Source of the DNA: a virus
IMG/VR virus record: IMGVR_UViG_3300042379_000363
Span: 62,001 to 126,000 of that record
Strand: one strand, 5' to 3'
Length of the DNA: 64,000 nucleotides
Below the pieces are notes generated by a model that did not search any database, was not told where the DNA came from, and worked only from the letters and a program-made list of their open reading frames with translations. A program made the translations under genes and the position numbers. Below, in pieces: positions 50,187 through 59,680 of this stretch (position 1 is the stretch's first letter; each line of letters starts with the position of its first letter).

Positions 50187-50648
50187 TTATTTACCTATGG
50201 CATCTTTTTCAGATATAACTAATGGGTGTAAACCGGTAAAATTTTTAACAACGTCTTTAACAACCGGATTAGTTGTCCAAACAATACTATGTTCTGATTC
50301 CGGGTTGTATTCTCCTTCCGCCAAATAAACCACAATTGTGTTGGGTTCCAAAGTTAAGAATCCGTGAGCTTTGTCATTTGGAATTAATACCGAGTCAGAA
50401 TCACGAAGAACAATATAATCGGTTTCACCTGTTTGTAAATCAACCATAAAATCAACAATCGAACCCTGAACTACTTTAATATACTTTGTCTGTGGGGGAT
50501 TTAACTGATAATGAAGTCCTCTAAAGGTATATTCCTTATCGTTGACACTAATTGAACACTGAGTCCACTTTAGGTCTAATTCAGTCGTTGAAATGGGTGT
50601 GTAAGACCCTCTGTTATCTTTGAATGTTTTATGTTCTATTCTTTCCAT
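50187..50648 (-). CDS. dTDP-4-dehydrorhamnose 3,5-epimerase-like (RmlC cupin)
   Basis: 153 aa. FRGLHYQLNPPQTKYIKVVQ then GSIVDFMVDL is the RmlC core with catalytic H in GLHYQ; KAHGFLTLEPN follows. Acts in rhamnose-type sugar synthesis or is a related sugar isomerase. May alter host glycans. Confidence 0.8.
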   Translation of the reverse strand: MERIEHKTFKDNRGSYTPISTTELDLKWTQCSISVNDKEYTFRGLHYQLNPPQTKYIKVVQGSIVDFMVDLQTGETDYIVLRDSDSVLIPNDKAHGFLTLEPNTIVVYLAEGEYNPESEHSIVWTTNPVVKDVVKNFTGLHPLVISEKDAIGK

Positions 50649-50649
50649 A

Positions 50650-51234
50650 TTATTTTAAGTATTGTAACATTTTATCTTTAACCCCGGACTGTTTGATTCC
50701 CTCACTAGCTCTTGGTGTATGAACAAAATTGGATAATCCCCACTTTTGTTCTCTATCGTGAGTATCTGTTTCACCTAGTTCCAAATCATCGACACAAACC
50801 CAATGAGTTACATCCGGATGGTCCGTTAGATATTGTCTAACTTCTATACATCTTTGTTGTTCATACATTGTTCTTCTTGTCCATTCAAATTCATCAGGTT
50901 TATCACAACCTATGTATCGTTTGGTGAATGCGATTGGGGCTTTTGAGATTCCTTTTGATAGGTAATACTCACCAAGTTCTTCCAATGTTGCGTGTAATCT
51001 CCAATCAGAGGAAACAACGATTTCAGCACCGGTTTCTTCCAAGATTTCATTTAATACCTTAACAGCTTTTTTATCAAAGTTGTCAAATCTCACTTCAACG
51101 GGAGCCATAGTATCACTAGTCGCCTCAGGATTAAGTTTTTTATACTCACTCCATTTTTTGGAACGTCCACCCCAATTATTATCTAAACAGATAACACCAT
51201 CGTTATCAAGAAACAGTATTTTGTTCGTTTTCAT
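50650..51234 (-). CDS. HAD phosphatase of RNA-repair (SAK) type
   Basis: Start at MKTNKILFLDNDGVICLDNN (HAD motif I DNDG). TGAEIVVSSDWR is motif II; CVDDLELG supplies the late acidic motif. Family resembles HAD domains of Swiss-army-knife RNA repair proteins. A 3'-phosphatase role is inferred. Second copy at 52686. Confidence 0.65.
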   Translation of the reverse strand: MKTNKILFLDNDGVICLDNNWGGRSKKWSEYKKLNPEATSDTMAPVEVRFDNFDKKAVKVLNEILEETGAEIVVSSDWRLHATLEELGEYYLSKGISKAPIAFTKRYIGCDKPDEFEWTRRTMYEQQRCIEVRQYLTDHPDVTHWVCVDDLELGETDTHDREQKWGLSNFVHTPRASEGIKQSGVKDKMLQYLK

Positions 51235-51607
51235 CTTTTTCTCTTTTGTATATGTAATTTTTATACTCACCAATTATTCTTATTTCATACGGGATTCTTA
51301 AAACCGCTATTTTGACATCTGAAAAATGATTAACATACGCTTCCATTCCTTCAGGAGACAAAGGTAGTGATTTTCTTCTACGTTCCATCAACCATTCTAA
51401 TTTATATTCTTCAATATTAAAATATTTTTTTCTTTCAATTAATTCCCACAATAATTCGGGCGTTAAAAGGTCCAATTTTTCTAAGGTAATGATTGTCCGG
51501 TCGGTTAAACTATTCAACGATTTAATATTTACACTTTTCCCTTTTGCTCGTTTGTAATTCAATTTCTTTAATGAATCAAAACTTCTAACTTTTATAATTC
51601 CTTTCAT
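51206..51607 (-). CDS. hypothetical protein, 133 aa
   Basis: Basic protein, MKGIIKVRSFDSLKKLNYKR; not recognised. Overlaps neighbours on both sides. Confidence 0.55.
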   Translation of the reverse strand: MKGIIKVRSFDSLKKLNYKRAKGKSVNIKSLNSLTDRTIITLEKLDLLTPELLWELIERKKYFNIEEYKLEWLMERRRKSLPLSPEGMEAYVNHFSDVKIAVLRIPYEIRIIGEYKNYIYKREKDENEQNTVS

Positions 51608-51891
51608 TCTTCGTTAAATTTACTTATTTCGTCCCAAATTTCCTGTGATGTAGATACTTCACCCATTTCCATAGTAAAACTCTTTAAACCTCTTCTATAA
51701 TCATTACTAAACCATTTTCCCTCACCATTTAATCTGACATAGGTTCTGAAACCATTTAAGTTCCAATGTGGTTTAATTTCACTATTTGGGTTATGAGCAC
51801 AATCACCATACCAAACATCAATACATCCTTCTACACAGGGAACTCTACTGAATTTAACCCACCCTTCTTGTAATTGTTCGGGATTTATCAT
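51604..51891 (-). CDS. hypothetical protein, 95 aa
   Basis: W/Y-rich, WVKFSRVPCVEGCIDVWYGD; several Cys. Overlaps next by 4 bases. Confidence 0.55.
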   Translation of the reverse strand: MINPEQLQEGWVKFSRVPCVEGCIDVWYGDCAHNPNSEIKPHWNLNGFRTYVRLNGEGKWFSNDYRRGLKSFTMEMGEVSTSQEIWDEISKFNEE

Positions 51892-52055
51892 ATCCTTATT
51901 TCAAAATTAAAATCATCTTCATCATCTTCTTCTTCCTCTTCCGGTTCATTTGCCTCAAGTATTTTTGAGACACTTAAATTGTAAAGGATATCACCTATAC
52001 TATCCTGTGATAGAATATACTTTCTAATCTCGTCTATTGTGAATGTGTTTTGCAT
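51888..52055 (-). CDS. small acidic protein, 55 aa
   Basis: Start MQNTFTIDEIRKYILSQDSI, ends in an E/D run; the longer frame reads through the neighbour. Confidence 0.5.
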   Translation of the reverse strand: MQNTFTIDEIRKYILSQDSIGDILYNLSVSKILEANEPEEEEEDDEDDFNFEIRI

Positions 52056-52056
52056 C

Positions 52057-52314
52057 TTATATGTATGTATTAACTTTATACGCTTCGTAATCATAGAGAT
52101 TTGCCGAATAATGTGAGTATTTTGGGTCAACCAAATATTGGATAATATTACCCGTCCTCAAATTCTTACTTTCCCAAATGTATTGACCGGTCTCATTTAA
52201 TGTTGGTAACGTTGTTACCTCACATTTAATACCAACCCCCAATTCATATTCATAATGAATATCTCCAACTTTAATCTCCTCAACTATTACGTTTCCTTTT
52301 GTGTATGTTTTCAT
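52057..52314 (-). CDS. hypothetical protein, 85 aa
   Basis: MKTYTKGNVIVEEIKVGDIH..., small beta-rich domain; abuts the zinc-ribbon gene (TAATATG). Confidence 0.55.
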   Translation of the reverse strand: MKTYTKGNVIVEEIKVGDIHYEYELGVGIKCEVTTLPTLNETGQYIWESKNLRTGNIIQYLVDPKYSHYSANLYDYEAYKVNTYI

Positions 52315-52315
52315 A

Positions 52316-52495
52316 TTATTCTTCACATTTATGTTCTTTATCTTTGTAGATGGAACAACCACAATTACTACAAATTTTTACACCCTTTTCTCTCATCTCT
52401 TTGAAGATGGTTTCAATATTACCAGAATGGTGATTAAATTGGTTTTCAATTCGTTCCAAGTATTCTGTAACCGTTTCTGTTTCTAACTTTTCCAT
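52316..52495 (-). CDS. small zinc-ribbon-like protein, 59 aa
   Basis: MEKLETETVTEYLERIENQF helix, then ICSNCGCSIYKDKEHKC as a probable zinc site. Confidence 0.6.
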   Translation of the reverse strand: MEKLETETVTEYLERIENQFNHHSGNIETIFKEMREKGVKICSNCGCSIYKDKEHKCEE

Positions 52496-52498
52496 CTC

Positions 52499-52681
52499 TT
52501 AATTATTTACAGATACAATATACAAAGTATTTGTGTCAAAATCAAACTCAACCCAAGAAACCATATAACTTTCTTCTTTCCACACAAAATGGTCGTCTTT
52601 TCTCGGTGTCATATTGTATGGGTTTGGAATATCAATAAATTCACTACCTTCTCTACTTACTATTCTTAATACGGTTTTCAT
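52499..52681 (-). CDS. hypothetical protein, 60 aa
   Basis: MKTVLRIVSREGSEFIDIPN..., small beta protein with EESYMVSWVEFDFDTNTLYI; tight operon spacing. Confidence 0.55.
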   Translation of the reverse strand: MKTVLRIVSREGSEFIDIPNPYNMTPRKDDHFVWKEESYMVSWVEFDFDTNTLYIVSVNN

Positions 52682-52685
52682 TTTA

Positions 52686-53186
52686 TTACGCTTTTAATAT
52701 TCTTATTGCTCTGTTTGCACATTCATTTGTTAATCCATAACCGATGTCCAACGAATCCGGATGATTGATGTTGTTTGCTGTTCTAACAAAATTTCCTCTC
52801 TGATTTGGTAAGAAATCATTATCGTCGTCAAAGATAACATATTTTTCCACTTCGGGATGTTCATTTAACCAATATTCAACTTCGTGACCTCTCTCAACTT
52901 GGTCTAACCATTCAAATAAACCTTCATTAAATAAGTAAGTACAATCCTCTGTGATATCAATCACCTCACCAGGTAAGTTTCTCTTTTCCCACATTTCTTT
53001 CATCCTATCAAGACCCGCATATCTCCAAGTTGATGATATTACAATCTTGGCTCCGGTTTCTTCAATAACTCGTTTAAGGTTATTGACGAATTGGGGTTGA
53101 AATTGACTACCAAACTCATCGTGGTCGTGGGAGTAAACATTAAGAACTCCATCTATGTCTAAAAATATAACTTTAATCTTTTCCAT
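52686..53186 (-). CDS. HAD phosphatase of RNA-repair (SAK) type, second copy
   Basis: 166 aa. KVIFLDIDGVLNVYSHDHDE (motif I), TGAKIVISSTWR (motif II), then EVEYWLNEHPEVEKYVIFDD (late acidic motif). Clearer match than 50650. Possible RNA 3'-end phosphatase. Confidence 0.75.
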   Translation of the reverse strand: MEKIKVIFLDIDGVLNVYSHDHDEFGSQFQPQFVNNLKRVIEETGAKIVISSTWRYAGLDRMKEMWEKRNLPGEVIDITEDCTYLFNEGLFEWLDQVERGHEVEYWLNEHPEVEKYVIFDDDNDFLPNQRGNFVRTANNINHPDSLDIGYGLTNECANRAIRILKA

Positions 53187-53319
53187 CTTTTCTTATAAAT
53201 TTACCATTATTTTTATTTAACACCAAAGTTTCCCATTCCGTCTCAATAATCACCGGATATCCCGTAAAAGGAATCCCCATCTTTATCATAACTTGTTTGT
53301 GCCAATAATTATAATCCAT
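53173..53319 (-). CDS. 48-aa protein
   Basis: MDYNYWHKQVMIKMGIPFTG..., overlaps HAD start by 14 bases and the upstream gene end by 11. Function unknown. Confidence 0.5.
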   Translation of the reverse strand: MDYNYWHKQVMIKMGIPFTGYPVIIETEWETLVLNKNNGKFIRKDGKD

Positions 53320-53725
53320 TTTTTTTCTTTGGTATTTCGTAATTTTCTTTTAACCATTCAAATAATTCGTCAGGTAATTGACACGGGTAAAAATCTATAA
53401 AATCAAATAAGATTTCTTCCCAATCCATTATAACAACATCAACATTAATGTTATACATTTCCTCCATTTCTTCCGGCATAATTCCGTATAATGTGTTGAT
53501 GTTTTCACTATTACCACCTTTGAAATATTCACGAACCATATTTCGTCTTCTTTCCTCAGTTTGGTTTAACCACCAAGTTCTAATTTCTTTATTGGTGTAG
53601 GTATCCTCATAAACCATATTCATCATTTCAATCTCAGTTAACGCCAATTCTTCCGGTGTGATTTTTGATATCATATCTTTTAAGATTTCTGAAGTATACA
53701 CTCTTGGTTTGTTATTCTCGCTCAT
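53309..53725 (-). CDS. hypothetical protein, 138 aa
   Basis: Helical, M/E-rich protein; ends FEWLKENYEIPKKKNG. No recognised family. Confidence 0.55.
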   Translation of the reverse strand: MSENNKPRVYTSEILKDMISKITPEELALTEIEMMNMVYEDTYTNKEIRTWWLNQTEERRRNMVREYFKGGNSENINTLYGIMPEEMEEMYNINVDVVIMDWEEILFDFIDFYPCQLPDELFEWLKENYEIPKKKNGL

Positions 53726-53728
53726 TTT

Positions 53729-54526
53729 TTATTCTTTATTTAATTGGTTAATAATATATTGAATACCTTTATGAGTCAATTTATAACCATCCGGAAATTC
53801 TCCGTGACCATCACTTGTCATTTCCAAATGAACAGGGTTGATTAAATACAAACCTTTCAAAACTTTATGTTGATGAATTACTCTTTTAGCTCCTTCTCTT
53901 TTCTCATCGTTAAAGATATCCTCAAGTTTAATTTCTTGTTTAGATTTAAAACTTTGCAACTCAATAATACTTCTGTTTCCAAATCCAATTTGTTTTAGTT
54001 TGTACGTTTCTGTATTCATTGCTTCTTCTAAAGTTAGATTGAATTGTTTTAATGAATTTTGTAGTCTTACAGATAATTCTTGTTTAGGATTACAAATCAT
54101 ATCAACAAAAAACTTATCAATTTCATCTTTAGATAATTCTTGTTTAGGTTCATCATACAAACCCAACTCTTCATCAGATTTCATCATATCAATTAGATGT
54201 TGTTTTTGTTCTTCTTTTTCTACTAAAGAGGGTTTAGCGTACCATTTACATTTTGAGAGATTTTTACCTAAATCATTCGGGTCAACTTCTCTTCCCATAG
54301 GATTAACTAATACTTGAGTAAATTCAACCTCGTCACCATCGTAAACCTTAATACCTTTAACCCAAACATAATCTGTCATTGTAACAAAATTAGGATGTAA
54401 TGGTAAAGTTTTTTTCTCAACTTTTTTTGTGTAATTACCTAATTGTTTTGGATTACCACCTTTATATGAAACACCTGAGTATTCAATAACCCACTTATCA
54501 TCAATTTTTTTTAATCTACCTTTCAT
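53729..54526 (-). CDS. protein with RpoA-CTD-like helix-hairpin-helix, 265 aa
   Basis: The N-terminal module (MKGRLKKIDDKWVIEYSG...LPLHP) is shared with the next gene. Residues about 150-193 (LSVRLQNSLKQFNLTLEEA then YKLKQIGFGNRSIIEL) align with the alpha C-terminal domain of RNA polymerase. May influence host transcription or bind DNA. C-terminal winged-helix-like region ends THKGIQYIINQL. Confidence 0.6.
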   Translation of the reverse strand: MKGRLKKIDDKWVIEYSGVSYKGGNPKQLGNYTKKVEKKTLPLHPNFVTMTDYVWVKGIKVYDGDEVEFTQVLVNPMGREVDPNDLGKNLSKCKWYAKPSLVEKEEQKQHLIDMMKSDEELGLYDEPKQELSKDEIDKFFVDMICNPKQELSVRLQNSLKQFNLTLEEAMNTETYKLKQIGFGNRSIIELQSFKSKQEIKLEDIFNDEKREGAKRVIHQHKVLKGLYLINPVHLEMTSDGHGEFPDGYKLTHKGIQYIINQLNKE

Positions 54527-54926
54527 CTTCTACCCATTTTTGCCATTCGTTATACGCCTCCATTTGTTTTGGATATATATCCGGGTCACAAGGACTTTTC
54601 TCAATAAAAAGTTCGGCAGCCAAACATCTATTTTTCCAATATTCCCAATCAAATTTTGGTTTAATTGGTTTAGCTAACTGAACTTGGTAATTTGTATATC
54701 CACCACCCATAGAACTAAACTCACCGGTAATGGTTTCATTAACAATTTCAAATTCAATTGTCTTACCAACAAATTTTTTGAAGAAATCTTCTCGTTCCGT
54801 TACCGACCACCCTTCAGTCGCCTTTGGATGTAATGGAAGTGAGTCATATGCCGTGGCAACCTCATCAACCGGTTTATCATACCAAACAAAAAAACCACCT
54901 GTCGTTTTTTTCAATATTCCTTTCAT
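54516..54926 (-). CDS. hypothetical protein sharing N-module with 53729, 136 aa
   Basis: MKGILKKTTGGFFVWYDKPV...LPLHP repeats the opening of the downstream protein, implying duplication. Overlaps it by 11 bases. Confidence 0.6.
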   Translation of the reverse strand: MKGILKKTTGGFFVWYDKPVDEVATAYDSLPLHPKATEGWSVTEREDFFKKFVGKTIEFEIVNETITGEFSSMGGGYTNYQVQLAKPIKPKFDWEYWKNRCLAAELFIEKSPCDPDIYPKQMEAYNEWQKWVEDER

Positions 54927-55009
54927 AATATTATTTATTTATGGAACAAAGATAAACAAAAAATCCCAATAAAAAAATTATTGGGATTAAAAAACATTAT
55001 CGTAAAATG

Positions 55010-56878
55010 TTACTCAGGTTTAACTTCTTCAAACTCTACGTCAGAAGCGTTAATATCTGATTCCGGAGTCTCACTCTCATTTACACTATTGTATAATTCC
55101 TGTGTGATGGTTTGAAACTTTTGGGTAAGTTCTTCCATAATCGTTTTAACATTTTCCACATCTTTATTAGAATGAGATTCTTTCAAGGTATCAAGAAGAG
55201 TTGTTATTTCTGTTTTTTGTTCTTCAGAAATCTTATCCTCTAAATCCGTTAAAGATTTACCTGTTTGGAATATCAGGTTGTCAGCGGAGTTTAATGTGTC
55301 CACATCCTCTTTAAGTTTTTTGTCCGCTTCAGCATTTTCTTCAGCTTCAGCCTTCATTCTTTCAATATCCTCTTGAGATAATCCCGTTGAACCCTCAATT
55401 CTAATTGATTGTGTTTTGTTTGTTGATTTGTCAACTGCAGATACATTGATGATACCATTCGCGTCAATATCAAAGATTACCTCAATTTGAGGAACACCTC
55501 TCATTGATGGTGGTAAACCATCTAAATGGAATCTACCCATCGTTCTGTTGTCTTTTGCCATTGGTCTCTCTCCTTGTAAGACGTGAATCTCTACAGAAGG
55601 TTGATTATCAACAGCTGTTGAGAACACTTGTGACTTTTTGGTTGGGATTGTGGTATTTGCCTCAATAAGTCGTGTTAAAATACCACCCATTGTTTCAATA
55701 CCTAATGAAAGTGGTGTTACGTCTAATAACAACACGTCTTTCACATCACCAGCCAATACACCTCCTTGAATAGCCGCACCTAACGCAACTACCTCATCCG
55801 GATTAACACCTTTTGATGGTTCTTTACCAAAGAACTTCTTAACCGCATCTTGTATTGCCGGGATTCTTGTTGTTCCACCAACAAGGATAATCTCATCAAT
55901 ATCGGAAACCTTAAGTTTCGCGTTTTTCAATGCCGTTTTACAAGGGTCAATGGTTCTTTTGATTAACTCAGCCGCAAGTTGTTCAAACTTCGCTCTTGTT
56001 AATGTTTTTACCAAGTGTTTTGGTCCGGTAGCATCAGCACTTAAATAAGGTAAGTTGATTTCTGTCTGAGGTGATGAAGATAATTCAACCTTCGCTTTCT
56101 CAGCACCTTCTCTTAACCTTTGTAATGCCATAGCATCTTTTGAGATGTCTAAACCACCATTATCGTTCTTAAATTCTTCAACCAAGAAATCAATAATGAC
56201 TCTGTCAAAGTCGTCCCCTCCTAAATGTGTGTCTCCATCGGTAGATAATACCTCAAATACACCACCACCTAAGTCAAGAATAGACACGTCGTGAGTTCCC
56301 CCTCCACAGTCAAACACAACAATTTTACTATCACCTTTTTTGTCAAGTCCATACGCAAGAGCCGCCGCGGTTGGTTCGTTGATAATACGACGAACATTTA
56401 ATCCGGCAATTTCACCCGCCTCTTTTGTAGCCTGACGTTGGGCATCGTTAAAGTAAGCTGGGACGGTGATTACCGCATCAGTTACTGATTCACCTAAATA
56501 ATCTTCGGCAGTTTGTTTCATCTTTTGTAAGATGATTGCCGACAATTCTTGTGGTGAGTATTTTCTATCGTCAATCTGAACTCTTGGTTGAGAACCTTCG
56601 TTTACAACAGAGTAAGGAACTTTCCCAATTTCGTTTTTACTCTCGTCATAGGTAGAACCCATAAATCGTTTAATTGATGATATTGTTTTAGTCGGGTTGG
56701 TTACCGCCTGTCTTTTTGCCGGGTCACCAACTTTTCTTTCTCCTTCGTTGATGAAACCGATGATTGAAGGTGTTGTTCTTTTACCTTCTGAATTTGCTAT
56801 TACAACCGGTTCGTTACCCTCCATTACAGAGACACACGAGTTAGTTGTTCCTAAGTCAATTCCAATAATTTTTCCCAT
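55010..56878 (-). CDS. dnaK: DnaK (Hsp70) chaperone
   Basis: Full-length, 622 aa. ATPase signatures are [18 protein letters not shown] (about 4-21), [14 protein letters not shown] (about 192-205) and [13 protein letters not shown] (about 331-343). The substrate domain ([14 protein letters not shown] onward) and an acidic C-terminal tail are intact. No dnaJ or grpE in the window, so it would use host co-chaperones. May fold virion proteins. Confidence 0.96.
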   Translation of the reverse strand: MGKIIGIDLGTTNSCVSVMEGNEPVVIANSEGKRTTPSIIGFINEGERKVGDPAKRQAVTNPTKTISSIKRFMGSTYDESKNEIGKVPYSVVNEGSQPRVQIDDRKYSPQELSAIILQKMKQTAEDYLGESVTDAVITVPAYFNDAQRQATKEAGEIAGLNVRRIINEPTAAALAYGLDKKGDSKIVVFDCGGGTHDVSILDLGGGVFEVLSTDGDTHLGGDDFDRVIIDFLVEEFKNDNGGLDISKDAMALQRLREGAEKAKVELSSSPQTEINLPYLSADATGPKHLVKTLTRAKFEQLAAELIKRTIDPCKTALKNAKLKVSDIDEIILVGGTTRIPAIQDAVKKFFGKEPSKGVNPDEVVALGAAIQGGVLAGDVKDVLLLDVTPLSLGIETMGGILTRLIEANTTIPTKKSQVFSTAVDNQPSVEIHVLQGERPMAKDNRTMGRFHLDGLPPSMRGVPQIEVIFDIDANGIINVSAVDKSTNKTQSIRIEGSTGLSQEDIERMKAEAEENAEADKKLKEDVDTLNSADNLIFQTGKSLTDLEDKISEEQKTEITTLLDTLKESHSNKDVENVKTIMEELTQKFQTITQELYNSVNESETPESDINASDVEFEEVKPE

Positions 56879-56962
56879 AGTTTAATAAGTTTTGTTAAAG
56901 TATATATATTAATTTATAATGTGTCAAGCACAAATCTCATTTTATCAAAATCGTGCCAAAAC

Positions 56963-56989
56963 AAAAAACCTGACAAGATGTCAGGTTAG
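56963..56989 (-). terminator. terminator of 57976-57015 unit
   Basis: Minus strand AACCTGACA-TCT-TGTCAGGTT followed by T residues. Confidence 0.8.
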
Positions 56990-57014
56990 TTTGTTATTTT
57001 GTCAGGTATTGTGT

Positions 57015-57269
57015 TTAAATTGTTAAAGTGTGAGTCAATCCAGATAAACCTTCAGGTAAATCCAACGATTTTGGTAAAGTATCTTCATATATTATATTAT
57101 GAACTAATAATTCGTCAATATATTCCTGTTCCACTGTTGTTGTATAAACGGTTTCTTTTCCTGTCACCATACATTGGTCAACATCTATTATTCCATAATG
57201 AACATTATCATCGTTTTCATTATATCCAATGAAATACGTTTTTTCTGAAGGGTAATTTATTTCTGTCAT
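57015..57269 (-). CDS. hypothetical protein, 84 aa
   Basis: MTEINYPSEKTYFIGYNEND..., acidic; not recognised. Confidence 0.55.
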   Translation of the reverse strand: MTEINYPSEKTYFIGYNENDDNVHYGIIDVDQCMVTGKETVYTTTVEQEYIDELLVHNIIYEDTLPKSLDLPEGLSGLTHTLTI

Positions 57270-57281
57270 AATTGTTTTTTT

Positions 57282-57740
57282 TTACATTCTATTTTTTATA
57301 TCGTCCAACATACTCTCATCAAACTCAACTCCGTGTCTTTCTTGGAAGTGGTCTAGTAATGTTCGGATTGATTCGTAATATCCTTTATCTTGTAATAATA
57401 GGTAAGCTCCCAAGTCAGCCTCCAACTCATCTTTCTCATCTCTTGGACCATCGTGACTTAATAATACGTGGGTAACCTCGTGAGCTTCAATAAATTTTAA
57501 AACACTTTTAGCGTCCGGTTGTCCCACTAATATTTCACCATCAATAATGATTAAATTCTTACCGGGAACCATAAACCCAAACCCATACTCCTCAAAGTAT
57601 CCTTTAACTTGTTCGTATAATGGGTCATCCTCAAATACCACAACAACCGTAACACCATCCAAAAATTCACTAGTGTATTCTAATTGAGTATCTTCTTTGA
57701 TTATTTTTCTATACTGACTTTCTGTAATTATTAGTTTCAT
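57282..57740 (-). CDS. leader-bearing zinc metalloprotease-like protein, 152 aa
   Basis: Class C leader MKLIITESQYRKIIKEDTQL. Zincin motif EAHEVTHVLLSH (HEVTH) and downstream DELEADLGAYLLL giving the third ligand, near residues 87-122. Candidate virion-packed protease. Confidence 0.65.
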   Translation of the reverse strand: MKLIITESQYRKIIKEDTQLEYTSEFLDGVTVVVVFEDDPLYEQVKGYFEEYGFGFMVPGKNLIIIDGEILVGQPDAKSVLKFIEAHEVTHVLLSHDGPRDEKDELEADLGAYLLLQDKGYYESIRTLLDHFQERHGVEFDESMLDDIKNRM

Positions 57741-57976
57741 ATTTTATCAACCTTAGCTTTAAATTTAACACCATTTGTTCTTAATATATAAACTAATCTA
57801 TGATATTGAATTGAATCCGTCAATGTTATTGAAAATGGTTCTATTACCTCAACATTAAAGACTTCTTTTTGTTGTTTGGTTCCCGTAATACCTTTTAACG
57901 CATTTAAGTTCTCCTCATCCCAAAAGATACCTTCTTCGATTTTTTTTATTTGCGATTCAGTTATTCTAATTTTCAT
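57737..57976 (-). CDS. leader-bearing protein (class C), 79 aa
   Basis: MKIRITESQIKKIEEGIFWD leader, then a small beta domain. Overlaps the protease gene by 4 bases. Confidence 0.55.
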   Translation of the reverse strand: MKIRITESQIKKIEEGIFWDEENLNALKGITGTKQQKEVFNVEVIEPFSITLTDSIQYHRLVYILRTNGVKFKAKVDKI

Positions 57977-58024
57977 ATTGATAAATACTTTGAAATTTCA
58001 TATCATTACATAAAATTTTATATT

Positions 58025-58717
58025 ATGATAAAAAATACAACTCCCTACATTGGGAAAATCAAATTAAAGTTTGAAAAATACCCTGAATATACCGGAAAAT
58101 CTAAATTAAACAAAATTCACATTAATTTAGGTTTCACAAAACTAGTGTCCCGAATTACTCCACACCGAGATTTAAATGGGTGGTTAATAAATCCGGAATG
58201 TATTTATTTTATACAAAAATATACCGGAGGAAAAATTGGTTCTCATTATTTTGGAGATACCCCAGAATTAAAAAGAGAACAACATTTACCAAATTCATTT
58301 TTAACCAAAGATGATGAATATGTTGGTGATATTGAACGTGGTTGGTGGTATTACCAAAACAAAATGAAAGTTTGTGAGGAATATCCTCACGGAGTTGCTG
58401 AAGTATATGACGATAATAATAAACTAATTGGTTACCACGGATATACACACAGAGGAGGTCAAACATTTAAAATTGGGGATAGATTATTTGATGCCGACTA
58501 TAAACCAAAAGAAGAAGACTACGAAGAGTGGGAATGGGCTGGTTGGGAATATAAGTATCTTGAATTATATGGTAAATCTGACAAGTTAGATAAAAAATGG
58601 ATGAGAGAATCCGGTATATCTTATGTTATACCATATAAGAAACGTGGTAAATTAGTAATTGAGGATATGGGAATGGCTTTACAAGCTGCAATCAATATGT
58701 CCAAAGACTTATCTTAA
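58025..58717 (+). CDS. hypothetical protein, 230 aa
   Basis: Start at MIKNTTPYIGKIKLKFEKYP; earlier in-frame ATG overlaps the divergent gene. W/Y-rich; HGYTHRGGQTFKIGDRLFDA and EWEWAGWEYKYLELYG. Unknown. Confidence 0.6.
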   Translation: MIKNTTPYIGKIKLKFEKYPEYTGKSKLNKIHINLGFTKLVSRITPHRDLNGWLINPECIYFIQKYTGGKIGSHYFGDTPELKREQHLPNSFLTKDDEYVGDIERGWWYYQNKMKVCEEYPHGVAEVYDDNNKLIGYHGYTHRGGQTFKIGDRLFDADYKPKEEDYEEWEWAGWEYKYLELYGKSDKLDKKWMRESGISYVIPYKKRGKLVIEDMGMALQAAINMSKDLS

Positions 58718-58718
58718 A

Positions 58719-58748
58719 TAAAAAACCCCCTAAATTGGGGGTTTTATT
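58719..58748. terminator. bidirectional terminator
   Basis: AAAACCCCC-TAAATT-GGGGGTTTT. Confidence 0.8.
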
Positions 58749-58758
58749 TTTTTAATAT

Positions 58759-59637
58759 CTATTCAAGGAAATAAAAAGGTGAATCTTCTGTGTTAGCACA
58801 TTCATAATCTTGTTCTTCAAAATTATTTTCAGTACCATTTAAGTTTATAAAAGCTAAGTTAGGTAAACTACAAATGTCCACATCAGAAAAATCTGCTGAT
58901 TCACAATTTATAAACGCTAAAAACCCTAATTCAGTAAATGAAGGTAAAAGTGATAAAATCTTTTGAACAACTTCAGATGATTGATTTCTAAGTAATATTC
59001 TTGCATCATCCGGTTCTACTACGTTATCAAGTAAACGATGTTTTTTAAGGATTGATATCACACCCCCTTCAACATCATTGTCATCATCTATTGGACTTTG
59101 TCTATCCATTGTAGTATTTTGAACCCAATTCATACCATTTTGGTTGTCATATTGTTCATTCATATCCTCATCAAATTCATCTTCATCATCTTCATCGTCA
59201 AAACCTGAACGACTATTATAAAAATCAAATATTGTTTCATCTTCATTATTTCTAAGATAATCATCAACATCATCTTCGTATTCTTCAAAATCCTCACCAA
59301 ATTCATCACGTAATTTATTTAAGACTTGACTAATTATTACACCCGCAAAATCATACATATCTGAATAATCAGATGGGTCGTTATCCGGGTCTTCCATTAC
59401 TTCATCTAATAAATCATAAATGTCACTTAATCTATCTTTTAATTTATCAGGGAAATTGTAATCTTCAAATCCCCCACCAATTTTGAATGGGTTACTTTCT
59501 TCTAATTCAGTGTCGTTAGTATCTAAATAATCGTCAGTAGTGTAATCAATATCTTGTTCAGAAATAACTCTTCCCGGTTTATAACCAAAAAGGTATTTCA
59601 TATTTGCAATGTCTTCTTTAATTAATTTCTTATTCAT
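58759..59637 (-). CDS. leader-bearing acidic protein, 292 aa
   Basis: Class B leader KKLIKEDIANMKYLFGYKPG then ISEQ, nearly the same as at 3149-3796. Highly acidic middle with DDEDDEDEFDED; C-terminal leucine-rich part. Immediately downstream of the endolysin. Confidence 0.65.
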   Translation of the reverse strand: MNKKLIKEDIANMKYLFGYKPGRVISEQDIDYTTDDYLDTNDTELEESNPFKIGGGFEDYNFPDKLKDRLSDIYDLLDEVMEDPDNDPSDYSDMYDFAGVIISQVLNKLRDEFGEDFEEYEDDVDDYLRNNEDETIFDFYNSRSGFDDEDDEDEFDEDMNEQYDNQNGMNWVQNTTMDRQSPIDDDNDVEGGVISILKKHRLLDNVVEPDDARILLRNQSSEVVQKILSLLPSFTELGFLAFINCESADFSDVDICSLPNLAFINLNGTENNFEEQDYECANTEDSPFYFLE

Positions 59638-59680
59638 TTTTAATTGTTTTTTATTATAAATATACCGTAAATATATAAAA

